From an uncultured Flavobacteriaceae bacterium (GTDB lineage Bacteria; Bacteroidota; Bacteroidia; Flavobacteriales; Flavobacteriaceae): 64,000 nt of DNA. The notes beneath the pieces are model-generated. The model was not told the origin of the DNA, ran no database searches, and saw only the letters and a program-made list of their open reading frames with translations. The stretch covers positions 747,890 through 811,889 of the forward strand of contig CALSPF010000002.1 in the NCBI GenBank assembly GCA_943788165.1, in the 5' to 3' direction. This document shows, piece after piece, positions 26,172 to 34,756 of this stretch; position 1 is the stretch's first letter; each line of letters starts with the position of its first letter. The translations under genes were made by a program, and so were the position numbers.

Positions 26172-26992
26172 GCCGTTAGGGGTTGTTTTCGAAAGGGAGT
26201 TTCTTCTTCACTTTGAATTCCCAATGCTTGGTAGATGTAGTGAAAAGTAGATAGTAACTCTGGTTTCCCGTCGACCAAAGCCACATTGTGCTCAAAATGA
26301 GCAGAAGGTTGACCGTCGGCAGTTAAGATTGTCCAACCGTCTTTCAGTTGTTTAATACGATGCGTACCTCCGTTGATCATGGGTTCTATGGCCAAGACCA
26401 TTCCATCGACAAACTTTTTACCCCGTCCACGTTTTCCGTAATTGGGAACTTCTGGTCCTTCGTGCATGGTAGTTCCCAAGCCGTGTCCAACAAGTTCGCG
26501 AACCACACCATAGCCTTCTTTTTCACAATATTGTTGTATAGCAAAGCCCATATCTCCAATCCTGTTTCCTGCACGAAAACTATCGATTCCGACATAAAGG
26601 GATTCTTTGGTAATGCGCAATAATTTTTCGGTAGCAGGGTCAATTTCTCCCACGCCAAATGTATAGGCATGGTCGCCATAATAACCATTTTTAAGTGCAC
26701 CACAGTCGATGGAGATAATATCCCCTTCTTGTAGCAGATCACTATTAGGAGTTCCATGCACTACCTGTGCATTGGGACTCATACAAAGGGTGTTGGGGAA
26801 ATCATACAAACCCAAAAAACCAGGTTCTGCTCCGTGATCTCTGATGAAGCTTTCTGCTTTTGCATCCAGTTCTAGTGTTGAAATTCCGTGCTTTATTTCA
26901 CTGGCCAACATGCCCAATGTTTTGGAAACAATTAATGCGCTTTCGCGCAATAATTCAATTTCTTCTGCATTTTTTAAGATAATTGCACTCAT
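26168..26992 (-). CDS. map: Methionine aminopeptidase, type I
   Basis: 274 aa. It removes the initiator Met from nascent proteins. The five metal ligands sit in ISIDCGA (Asp), GDHAYTF (Asp), GHGLGTTMHE (His), AIEPMIN (Glu) and SAHFEHN (Glu). SPNAQVVHGTP is the substrate-site segment. A C-terminal tail of about 25 residues extends beyond the minimal enzyme. It overlaps both neighbours by four bases, forming the run thioredoxin-like gene / map / methyltransferase. Confidence 0.95.
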   Translation of the reverse strand: MSAIILKNAEEIELLRESALIVSKTLGMLASEIKHGISTLELDAKAESFIRDHGAEPGFLGLYDFPNTLCMSPNAQVVHGTPNSDLLQEGDIISIDCGALKNGYYGDHAYTFGVGEIDPATEKLLRITKESLYVGIDSFRAGNRIGDMGFAIQQYCEKEGYGVVRELVGHGLGTTMHEGPEVPNYGKRGRGKKFVDGMVLAIEPMINGGTHRIKQLKDGWTILTADGQPSAHFEHNVALVDGKPELLSTFHYIYQALGIQSEEETPFRKQPLTA

Positions 26993-27564
26993 TCTGAATA
27001 TGCGTTTTTATAGTCCTCTCCACGTAAAATAGCCAAGATATCTTGTTCTAAGCTATTGATTGGAAACTCAACAATTCGATTGATTTCTGTATCCTTTGCT
27101 GAAAAAATTAGCGTCGGAACATTGAACAAATCAAAGGCTTTCTCTAACTTCCCTGGTGTTGTTTTGTCTTCATCAACAGCAATGATTTCCATGTTAGCAG
27201 TGGGGTAGCCGGCTTCAGTTAAAATCTTTATCATTCCTGGAACTTCACGTTGACTGTCTTCGCACCATATTCCCATGATTAGACTTACTTTCTTGTCTTT
27301 CAGCAAGGGTTTGATTTCTGCTAAGACCGATTGATTCACTTTGTACAGGGCATAATCGTTTTTGTACCAATCGGAAGACGTAAACACGCGCAACTGTGCC
27401 AGATTTATTTTCCCAACTAATATCTTGTTTCCTTCCCAGTCTTTGCCTAAAAGACTGTCAGGAATTTGAATGATTTCACTTTCAATTGGTGCCGGTACTT
27501 TTTTATTGGGTTGATCAGTACAAGCAATGAGTAGGAGACATAAAAGTAAATAGAAAATGCGCAT
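26989..27564 (-). CDS. Thioredoxin-family lipoprotein lacking the second active-site Cys
   Basis: 191 aa. A lipoprotein signal (LLLCLLLIAC) is followed by a thioredoxin fold: VSLIMGIWCEDSQREVPGM, then the cis-Pro region FNVPTLIFS. The usual WCxxC reads WCEDS, so only one Cys remains and disulfide oxidoreductase activity is doubtful; bacillithiol-type or binding roles are possible. It lies three bases after gpmI and overlaps map. Confidence 0.75.
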   Translation of the reverse strand: MRIFYLLLCLLLIACTDQPNKKVPAPIESEIIQIPDSLLGKDWEGNKILVGKINLAQLRVFTSSDWYKNDYALYKVNQSVLAEIKPLLKDKKVSLIMGIWCEDSQREVPGMIKILTEAGYPTANMEIIAVDEDKTTPGKLEKAFDLFNVPTLIFSAKDTEINRIVEFPINSLEQDILAILRGEDYKNAYSE

Positions 27565-27567
27565 AAG

Positions 27568-29073
27568 CTAAAGTAATGATTTTTGTGTCATGGCAGCTGG
27601 TTGCGGAATACCCATTAAATCTAAGATGGTTGGAGCAATTGCACCAAGTACACCCGACTGAATTGTTCTTTTTTCGTTTTCCACTAAGATAACGGGAACT
27701 GGGTTGGTCGTATGAGCCGTATTGGGACTACCGTCCTCATTCAGCATTGTTTCACAGTTTCCATGGTCAGCAATAACTAGGATGGAATAATCTTTCGCTA
27801 AAGCCGCTTCAACTATCGCTTCAGCGCATTCGTCTACGGTTTCACAGGCTTTAATGGCTGCGTTTAAATCGCCCGTATGTCCAACCATGTCTGGATTTGC
27901 AAAGTTCAAACAAATAAAATCGGCTGTTTCTTTTTGGATTTCAGGAATGATTGCATCACGAATTTCGTAGGCACTCATTTCGGGTTGAAGATCATAGGTA
28001 GCTACCTTTGGGGATGGACATAGAATGCGTTCCTCTCCTTTAAAGGGTTTTTCTCTACCGCCATTAAAAAAGAAAGTAACGTGGGGGTATTTTTCTGTTT
28101 CGGCAATTCGAATCTGAATTTTACCTGCATTCGAAATGGTTTCTCCCAGCGTGTCAGCGATGTTGTCTTTATTGAATACCACATTTACATTCTTGTAATT
28201 ACTGTCGTAATTGGTCAGGGTAACGTAGTGTAAATCTAGGGGAGTTGTTCTCTGTTCTGGGAACGCTTTTTGCGAAAGCATTTGTGTTAACTCACGTCCT
28301 CGGTCTGTTCTGAAGTTGAAAAACAACACAACATCTCCTTCCTCAATATTAGTGTCTCCATCATTATTGATGAGAGGTTCTATAAACTCATCGGTTACGC
28401 CATTTTGATAGGAGGTCTCAAGGGCGGCAACGAAATCTGATGTTGCTGCTCCTTCACCATTGACCAAAAGTGCGTAGGCTTTTTGTACACGATCCCAACG
28501 CTGGTCTCTGTCCATAGCAAAGTAGCGGCCAACTAAACTCCTTATTTTTCCAGTGGTTTTTGCCATATGGGCTTCTAAATCGGCAACAAACCCTGCACCA
28601 GACTGCGGGTCGACATCTCTTCCGTCTGTAAAGCCGTGTAAGGCAACTTTAGCACATTTATTTTGACTTAAAATATTCAATAAGCTTTTGACATGGTTGA
28701 CATGAGAGTGCACTCCGCCATTCGATAAAAGCCCAAGTAGGTGGATGGTTTTATCGTTTGCTTTGGCATAGGCCATTGCGTCTTTCAAAACAACTTCGTC
28801 TTTCAGGGTATTTTCTGCAATGGCTAAGTTGATTTTAGCCAAATCTTGATAAACAATTCTTCCAGCACCCAAGTTCATGTGACCAACTTCACTATTCCCC
28901 ATTTGCCCTTCGGGAAGGCCAACGTGCATACCATCAGTATACAAATCATTATGGGAGAAGTTTTGATAGAGACTATCAATAAAAGGTGTTTTTGCTTGGT
29001 CTACGGCAGAGACTTCAGGATTGGGTGCTTTTCCCCAACCGTCTAAGATCATCAAAATCGTTTTTTTGGACAT
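27568..29073 (-). CDS. gpmI: 2,3-bisphosphoglycerate-independent phosphoglycerate mutase
   Basis: 501 aa. It interconverts 3- and 2-phosphoglycerate in glycolysis. The alkaline-phosphatase-like metal site is seen in ILDGWG, the catalytic Ser61 in GNSEVGHMNLGAGR, HGFTDGRD, and the C-terminal ADHGNCE with HTTNPVP. First gene of the minus-strand run gpmI / thioredoxin-like / map / methyltransferase; a -7 box lies just upstream. Confidence 0.95.
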   Translation of the reverse strand: MSKKTILMILDGWGKAPNPEVSAVDQAKTPFIDSLYQNFSHNDLYTDGMHVGLPEGQMGNSEVGHMNLGAGRIVYQDLAKINLAIAENTLKDEVVLKDAMAYAKANDKTIHLLGLLSNGGVHSHVNHVKSLLNILSQNKCAKVALHGFTDGRDVDPQSGAGFVADLEAHMAKTTGKIRSLVGRYFAMDRDQRWDRVQKAYALLVNGEGAATSDFVAALETSYQNGVTDEFIEPLINNDGDTNIEEGDVVLFFNFRTDRGRELTQMLSQKAFPEQRTTPLDLHYVTLTNYDSNYKNVNVVFNKDNIADTLGETISNAGKIQIRIAETEKYPHVTFFFNGGREKPFKGEERILCPSPKVATYDLQPEMSAYEIRDAIIPEIQKETADFICLNFANPDMVGHTGDLNAAIKACETVDECAEAIVEAALAKDYSILVIADHGNCETMLNEDGSPNTAHTTNPVPVILVENEKRTIQSGVLGAIAPTILDLMGIPQPAAMTQKSLL

Positions 29074-29088
29074 TCAATTTGTTTTGTG

Positions 29089-29096
29089 CAAAGATA
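29089..29096 (-). promoter_or_regulatory. -7 box of gpmI
   Basis: TATCTTTG on the minus strand, 15 bases before the gpmI ATG. No good -33 element is seen at 19-bp spacing. Confidence 0.5.
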
Positions 29097-29166
29097 GTAA
29101 ATGAAGAAAGAATCCTACTATTTTCGGCAAATCTAACTTATCTTTAACCCAGCTAAAACGTTTGCA

Positions 29167-30099
29167 TTGCTCAAAGGAATCGTTTATCGTTCTACAGGAA
29201 GCTGGTACTTGGTAAAAAGCGCCGAAGGTGTATTTTATCAATGTCGCATCAAAGGTAAGTTTCGCCTCAAAGGAATCAAGCATACCAATCCTGTTGCCGT
29301 GGGTGATCGTGTTGAATTTAGTCTCTTTACAGAAGGGGACGAAACCAAAGGAATCATTGAGGAAATAACACTGAGACACAATTATATTGTTAGACGATCG
29401 GTCAATTTATCCAAGCAAACACAAATAATTGCTGCAAATATTGATCAAGCATTCTTGTTGATCACCTTGAATAATCCCCCAACTTTTTTTGCGTTTATCG
29501 ATCGTTTTTTGATTACTGCGCATGCCTATCAAATTCCCGTTATTTTGTTGTTCAACAAAATGGATACTTATAGCGAAGAAGAGATTGCTGAAATTGAATT
29601 CATGAAAAGCGTCTATACTGCCTTAGATTTTTCGTGCTATTCCATTTCCTGTTTCAATCCAGTCGACGTAACCTTGATTGCAGACTTGATGCGCGAGAAA
29701 TCGTCCATGTTTTCAGGTCATAGCGGAGTAGGGAAATCTACCTTACTCAATGTGTTGTCACCAGATTTGCGTTTGCGTACTGCCGAAATATCAGAACAAC
29801 ACCAACAAGGGCAGCATACCACTACCTATGCTGAGATGTTCGATTTGCCCAACGATGCACGCATCATCGATACACCCGGAATTAAAGGTTTTGGTGTGGT
29901 TGATATGCAGCCAGACGAATTAGCGAATTACTTTACCGAATTTCATGCCGTAAAGTCCAATTGTAAATTCAATAACTGTTTACATGTCGATGAACCGCAC
30001 TGTGCCGTTAAAGAAGGAGTGGAAAACGAAACCATAGCTGCTTCGCGCTATGCGAGTTATTTACAGTTATTAGAGCAAGATACCCCTTATAGAAATTAA
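29167..30099 (+). CDS. rsgA: Ribosome small-subunit biogenesis GTPase
   Basis: 310 aa from a TTG start. RsgA is a circularly permuted GTPase that acts in late 30S maturation. An OB-fold domain (CRIKGKFR, VAVGDRVEF) precedes the permuted G motifs: NKMD (G4), GHSGVGKSTLLN (G1), DTPGIKGFG (G3), then the zinc-binding CKFNNCLHVDEPHC. Family proteins start with the GIVYxSTGSWY segment, which supports TTG 29167. It is divergent from gpmI and followed by dtd after one base. Confidence 0.93.
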   Translation: MLKGIVYRSTGSWYLVKSAEGVFYQCRIKGKFRLKGIKHTNPVAVGDRVEFSLFTEGDETKGIIEEITLRHNYIVRRSVNLSKQTQIIAANIDQAFLLITLNNPPTFFAFIDRFLITAHAYQIPVILLFNKMDTYSEEEIAEIEFMKSVYTALDFSCYSISCFNPVDVTLIADLMREKSSMFSGHSGVGKSTLLNVLSPDLRLRTAEISEQHQQGQHTTTYAEMFDLPNDARIIDTPGIKGFGVVDMQPDELANYFTEFHAVKSNCKFNNCLHVDEPHCAVKEGVENETIAASRYASYLQLLEQDTPYRN

Positions 30100-30100
30100 T

Positions 30101-30553
30101 ATGCGAGTCGTGATTCAGCGTGTTAGTGAGACTTCTGTTAGTGTTGATCGAACCCTAGTGGGGCAAATTGGGCAAGGCTTAATGGTTTTGCTGGGAGTTG
30201 AAGCTGCCGACACACAAGAGGATATTGATTGGTTAGCAAACAAGATCCTGAATCTTCGTATTTTCAATGATACAGCCGGTGTAATGAATTCTTCCTTAGT
30301 GGAAATCGACGGACAGTTATTGGTTATCAGTCAATTTACGCTCATGGCTTCCACCAAAAAAGGGAATCGTCCTTCTTACATAAAAGCGGCGAACCACACT
30401 CATGCAATTCCTATGTATGAGGCTTTTTGTCTTAAACTAGAAGAAGGTTTGGGCAAGAAAATTGAGCGTGGTGTGTTTGGTGCTGATATGCAAGTTGCGC
30501 TGGTCAATGACGGACCAGTGACCATTCAAATTGATTCTAAAAATAGAAGCTAA
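30101..30553 (+). CDS. dtd: D-aminoacyl-tRNA deacylase
   Basis: 150 aa, normal length. It hydrolyses D-aminoacyl-tRNAs, preventing D-amino acid misuse. Signatures: MRVVIQRV at the N-terminus, the SQFTLMA motif, and the C-terminal NDGPVTIQID with the cross-subunit Gly-cisPro (GP) motif. It follows rsgA after one base. Confidence 0.95.
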   Translation: MRVVIQRVSETSVSVDRTLVGQIGQGLMVLLGVEAADTQEDIDWLANKILNLRIFNDTAGVMNSSLVEIDGQLLVISQFTLMASTKKGNRPSYIKAANHTHAIPMYEAFCLKLEEGLGKKIERGVFGADMQVALVNDGPVTIQIDSKNRS

Positions 30554-30555
30554 GA

Positions 30556-31560
30556 TTAAATAATATTGACTTCTGCTTCAAGTGAAATGTCGAAATCTTC
30601 TTTAACCCTGTGTTGAATAGTCTGCGCAAGAGCCAAAATTTCTTTCCCAGTTGCCGAACCATAATTAACCAAAACCAAGGCTTGCTTCTTGTGCACTCCG
30701 GCGTCTCCTTTTCGATAACCTTTAAAGCCCAGGGAATCTATTAACCAGCCAGCTGGAATTTTGACCTGTTCTTTGTTTATTGGATAAGAAGGAATAGTTG
30801 AATGTTGTTTTTGTAACTCTTTGTAGTGCGATAACGAAACCACTGGGTTTTTAAAAAAACTCCCACTGTTTCCGATCTCTTTTGGATCGGGGAGTTTACT
30901 TTGACGAATGGAAACAACTGCGGCTGCAATGTTCTTGGGAGTTTCTTCTAAATCCTCCAAAGCTTCTTTAATGGCTCCGTAGGCAGTATTTAGTTTGTGG
31001 TTGCTTTTCGTTAGGCAAACCCGTAAACGAGTAATGACATATTTCCCTTTAACCGAAGTTTTAAAAATAGAGCTTCGGTAGCCAAAAGTTGCTTCTTTTA
31101 GGTTGAAATCCTTTTCGTGTAAATCATGCATAGCAATGGCACTACAACTGACGAAAATATCTTTGAGTTCAACTCCATAGGCGCCAATGTTCTGAATGGA
31201 TGCTGTACCTACATTACCTGGAATAAGTGATAGATTTTCCATTCCCCCATAGCCTTGCTCAATGCTCCATTGAACAAATTCATGCCAGTTTTCGCCGGCC
31301 ATGGCCTCAATTGTCACTGTTTCTTCTGTTTCAGTTATGACACGAATTCCTTTGGTGTTGACATGAATAGTTAATCCTTCTATGGAACGCGTAAGTAGCA
31401 AATTACTTCCTCCACCCAAAATGAATTTACATGGATATTCTTTTAAGCTGAGGACTTCTTTTAGTGCTGTTTCTGTTTCGACAGAAACAAAAGCTTCTGC
31501 TGTTTGGTCAATGCCAAAAGTGTTGAAGTTTTTTAATGAAAAAGAAGATTGAATCTGCAT
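30556..31560 (-). CDS. murB: UDP-N-acetylenolpyruvoylglucosamine reductase
   Basis: 334 aa. The FAD enzyme reduces UDP-GlcNAc-enolpyruvate to UDP-MurNAc in peptidoglycan synthesis. ILGGGSNLLL and SLIPGNVGTASIQNIGAYG line the FAD site; GNSGSFFKNP holds the catalytic Ser; the YGYRSSIFK-type loop marks a type I (E. coli-like) enzyme. It is convergent with dtd, two bases away. Confidence 0.94.
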   Translation of the reverse strand: MQIQSSFSLKNFNTFGIDQTAEAFVSVETETALKEVLSLKEYPCKFILGGGSNLLLTRSIEGLTIHVNTKGIRVITETEETVTIEAMAGENWHEFVQWSIEQGYGGMENLSLIPGNVGTASIQNIGAYGVELKDIFVSCSAIAMHDLHEKDFNLKEATFGYRSSIFKTSVKGKYVITRLRVCLTKSNHKLNTAYGAIKEALEDLEETPKNIAAAVVSIRQSKLPDPKEIGNSGSFFKNPVVSLSHYKELQKQHSTIPSYPINKEQVKIPAGWLIDSLGFKGYRKGDAGVHKKQALVLVNYGSATGKEILALAQTIQHRVKEDFDISLEAEVNII

Positions 31561-31592
31561 GTATAAATACTTGAAAGCAAGTTAACCAATCC

Positions 31593-32789
31593 CTAGTGAT
31601 TTGGATAAGCTTCCAATGCTTTTTCTAAAATTTCAGCAGTACGAATTAATTTATCCTCATTGAGTACAAAACCAATACGAACTTCTTTATGTCCATACCC
31701 GGGGGTAGAATAAAAGCCTGCTGCTGGCGCAAACATCACTGTTTCGTTTTCATAAGAGAAATCGGTAAGCAGCCATTTAGAAAACACCTCGGCATCCTTT
31801 ACGGGTAGTTCAACAATACAGTAAAATGCACCGGTTGGATTAGACACACGCACCCCTTTTATTTTGCTCAAAGCACTGATAAGGGTATTTTTTCGGGCGG
31901 TATATTCTTTGACAACTCCAGAGAGATAGGAAGCGGGAGCTTTCAGCGCTGCCTCACTTGCCATTAGTGCATAGGTCGCTGGAGAAAGGCGCAGGTGTGC
32001 AAATTTCAATGCTGTAGCTAGTAAGCTTTTATTTCGGCTTACCATAGCGCCTACGCGTGCCCCACACATGCTGTAACGTTTTGAAACAGAGTCAATCATT
32101 ACGGCGTTTTCTTCTAAGCCGGGAACTTGAAGAACAGAAAAGTGAGAAAGGTTTTCATCATAAATAAATTCCCGGTACACTTCATCAACAATGAAAAACA
32201 AATCATATTTTAAGGCGAGCCCACCCAATGCTGTTATCTCATCTTTTGTGTACAAGTACCCGGTTGGATTACTGGGATTACACAAAAGTATTACACGTGT
32301 TTTAGGCGTTATTTTCGTTTCAATTTCTTTTAATGAAGGTAGTTTAAATTGATCATCAAAGAGAGAGACTACAGGAATAACATTGACACTTGCCGCTGCG
32401 GCAAAGCCATTGTAATTTGCATAAAAAGGTTCTGGTATAATGATTTCGTCTCCTGCATCACAAACACTATTGAGTGTAAAAGACAAGGCTTCGCTTGCAC
32501 CTGTTGTGACAATTATTTCTTCGGGAAGAATCGATATGTGGTGTGCTGAATAATAGTTGGTAAGTGCTTTTCTGTATTCCAAAGAACCTTCAGAATAGCC
32601 GTAGGGTAGTAACTCAAGCGAGTTGTTTGAGACTACTTCCATAGCTTCCACTGGCGCATGAATATCAGGTTGCCCAATGTTTAGATGATGTACATGTATG
32701 CCTTTTGCTTTGGCAGCATCTGCAAAATGCACCAACTTTCTAATGGGAGATTCTGGCAGGTCATTTCCTTTTTTTGAAATCTTAGGCAT
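31593..32789 (-). CDS. Class I/II pyridoxal-phosphate aminotransferase
   Basis: 398 aa from the second Met (MPKISKKGN), the position where related flavobacterial proteins start. Motifs: LNIGQPDIHAP, YGYSEGSLEYRKAL, CNPSNPTGY, VDEVYREFIYD, and DSVSKRYSMCGARVG with the PLP lysine. The sequence is of the aspartate-aminotransferase superfamily, but substrate cannot be set from sequence. Its relation to murB (32 bases away) is probably positional only. Confidence 0.82.
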   Translation of the reverse strand: MPKISKKGNDLPESPIRKLVHFADAAKAKGIHVHHLNIGQPDIHAPVEAMEVVSNNSLELLPYGYSEGSLEYRKALTNYYSAHHISILPEEIIVTTGASEALSFTLNSVCDAGDEIIIPEPFYANYNGFAAAASVNVIPVVSLFDDQFKLPSLKEIETKITPKTRVILLCNPSNPTGYLYTKDEITALGGLALKYDLFFIVDEVYREFIYDENLSHFSVLQVPGLEENAVMIDSVSKRYSMCGARVGAMVSRNKSLLATALKFAHLRLSPATYALMASEAALKAPASYLSGVVKEYTARKNTLISALSKIKGVRVSNPTGAFYCIVELPVKDAEVFSKWLLTDFSYENETVMFAPAAGFYSTPGYGHKEVRIGFVLNEDKLIRTAEILEKALEAYPNH

Positions 32790-32921
32790 GTTTGTTTTAA
32801 TAAGATGCAAATATCATAAAAAAAGTCCCCACTTGTTTTTATGGAATGAAATTTGTTTAGATTTAACAAAATACCAGCTTTTTGTTCAGATTAATATATT
32901 AAATACCTTAACATTCACCTA

Positions 32922-34262
32922 ATGCCCCAAAAATTTGTCTGTTTTACGATTTCGCTAATGCTAGGTATCCAGCTTTGTGCTCAGTCAAAATTCAGTTTTT
33001 CCACAGATAAAAAAGAGGCGAAAATTCAATTTGATTTAAAATCAAATTTGATTATTGTTCCTGTTCTCATCAATGGTGTTGAATTAAACTTTTTGGTAGA
33101 TACTGGTGTAAGCTTTACCTTGATTTTTGATAACCACAAGGCCAAACAATTGGGTTTGTCTACAGATCAACCCTATATGTTGCGAGGATTGGGTAATCAG
33201 CCTGCGCTTGAAGCATTTAAAGTAACCCTGGCAAACATGCGTATTGGCGATTTGACTTTTGTCAACCAAGATGCCTTAGTACTTCCAGAAAATGAATTTG
33301 AATTGAGTCGACGCATGGGGACGCAGATCGACGGAATTATTGGTTATGATTTGTTTTCTGACTATCCGGTCTTGATTGATTACCAACGAAAATTTATGCA
33401 GATTAATCCTTCTTCTTTGTCCAGAAGATGGCGGTCCGCTAAAGTCTTGCATTTCCCCATGCGGTTTCACCGAAAAAAGCCCCATATTGAATTATCTATT
33501 CCACAATCCACCAAAAATCCTGTTCAAGGCGAGTTGATGTTAGACAGCGGTTTAAGTGATGCGATTTGGCTTTTCCCAAATATGAACAATATCGTACAAA
33601 GTACACCAGTTTTTGAAGACTTTTTAGGGACAGGGATTAATGGAGATGTTTTTGGGCAACGAGGAAAATTACCACAATTCCACCTTGGTTCTCAGGTACT
33701 CAAGGATGTGAAAGTTGCCTATCCAAAAGTGGACTCCATTCAAGCAATTCCGCTTGCAGATAATCGTATTGGAAGCATAGGAGCTGAATTGCTTTCGCGT
33801 TTCAAAGTATTTGTTGACTACCCTAACGCAAAAATTAGCCTCATGCCCACACGTCAAACGCATAAACCCTTTTACTACAATTTGTCTGGTTTAGAAATCG
33901 AATATGACGGTATGCGCATGATCAAGCAAAAGGTATCTACTGTGCAGCGAGGCGAAGAGTCAAAAAACCGTGGAATAGAAATTTTATTGCACAATCGATT
34001 TGAACTTATTTTGTATCCATCAATGACCATTTCTTATGTTCGTCCAAACTCTCCGGCATATATTGCTGGACTTCGTGAAGGGGATGTTTTACTTCAGATA
34101 AATGGAAAGAAAGCCTATAATATGCCGTTAGAACGCGTTTTGGGCGTGTTGCAAAAGGAGCCTGGGGAGCGCATTAAGTTGATCGTAGAACGAAAGGAGG
34201 TGAAGATGAAATTTAATTTTACACTCCAGTCATTTTTTGACACTATAACACCGTCCCCTTGA
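32922..34262 (+). CDS. Secreted retropepsin-like aspartyl protease with C-terminal PDZ domain
   Basis: 446 aa. Signal peptide (ISLMLGIQLCAQ). Residues about 45-310 hold two retropepsin-like halves: NFLVDTGVSFTLIFD and, later, GELMLDSGLSDAIWLF, each with the D-T/S-G triad, so the active site could form within one chain. Residues about 370-440 form a PDZ domain (YVRPNSPAYIAGLREGDVLLQINGK). Proteins of this build are common, poorly characterised periplasmic proteins in Bacteroidota. The 3' end overlaps the convergent DUF1573 gene by 20 bases. Confidence 0.8.
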   Translation: MPQKFVCFTISLMLGIQLCAQSKFSFSTDKKEAKIQFDLKSNLIIVPVLINGVELNFLVDTGVSFTLIFDNHKAKQLGLSTDQPYMLRGLGNQPALEAFKVTLANMRIGDLTFVNQDALVLPENEFELSRRMGTQIDGIIGYDLFSDYPVLIDYQRKFMQINPSSLSRRWRSAKVLHFPMRFHRKKPHIELSIPQSTKNPVQGELMLDSGLSDAIWLFPNMNNIVQSTPVFEDFLGTGINGDVFGQRGKLPQFHLGSQVLKDVKVAYPKVDSIQAIPLADNRIGSIGAELLSRFKVFVDYPNAKISLMPTRQTHKPFYYNLSGLEIEYDGMRMIKQKVSTVQRGEESKNRGIEILLHNRFELILYPSMTISYVRPNSPAYIAGLREGDVLLQINGKKAYNMPLERVLGVLQKEPGERIKLIVERKEVKMKFNFTLQSFFDTITPSP

Positions 34263-34620
34263 TTTTTAGGGAAACAATTGGTGTATCCGTTGCATTGGAA
34301 TTGACCGTAATTGTTTTTCGGATGGGTCCAACACGATTGGTGTCATATTTGACTTGAATTTCCCCTTTTTCCCCCGGCGCAATGGGTGCTTCAGGTTTTT
34401 TGGGGATTGTGCAGCCACAAGACGAATATACTTTTGAAATAATCAAGGGTTCGGTTCCCGTGTTCGTAAATTCAAATACACGAATACCATCACTGCCTTT
34501 GGCAATGTCACCATAATCTACAACAACCGCTGTGAAGTCAATAATAGGACCACTGTCTTGGGCTTTAAGACCTAGGTTTATGGCGAAAAATAAAGCAAAA
34601 AAAGTAACAATTGTTTTCAT
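34243..34620 (-). CDS. DUF1573 secreted protein
   Basis: 125 aa. A signal peptide (MKTIVTFFALFFAINLGLKAQ) precedes one immunoglobulin-like DUF1573 domain: FEFTNTGTEPLIISKVYSSCGC followed by PIAPGEKGEIQVKYDT. The CGCT/CxC motif is typical of the family. Function unknown; it is exported to the periplasm or beyond. It overlaps the PDZ-protease gene tail to tail. Confidence 0.88.
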   Translation of the reverse strand: MKTIVTFFALFFAINLGLKAQDSGPIIDFTAVVVDYGDIAKGSDGIRVFEFTNTGTEPLIISKVYSSCGCTIPKKPEAPIAPGEKGEIQVKYDTNRVGPIRKTITVNSNATDTPIVSLKIKGTVL

Positions 34621-34698
34621 ATCTGCTGTTTTATTTAGAGATTAAATATACGCTTTTTATGTATTTAATAGTTATTGAATAGAAAGTCTTCTGTTTTC

Positions 34699-34729
34699 TT
34701 TCGTTTTCACAGAAGTAGGATTATTTTTG
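34699..34729 (+). promoter_or_regulatory. Promoter of valS
   Basis: TTTC (34699-34702), 19 bases, TATTTTTG (34722-34729). The ORF-track TTG start at 34727 falls inside the -7 box, supporting ATG 34757 instead. Confidence 0.6.
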
Positions 34730-34756
34730 TTATTCATTACAAAAATTAGACCATTA

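Noticed and set aside
29074-29379. Minus-strand ORF of 101 aa opposite rsgA
   Set aside because: It is antisense to the clear rsgA N-terminus and has no domain; rsgA motifs settle the strand.
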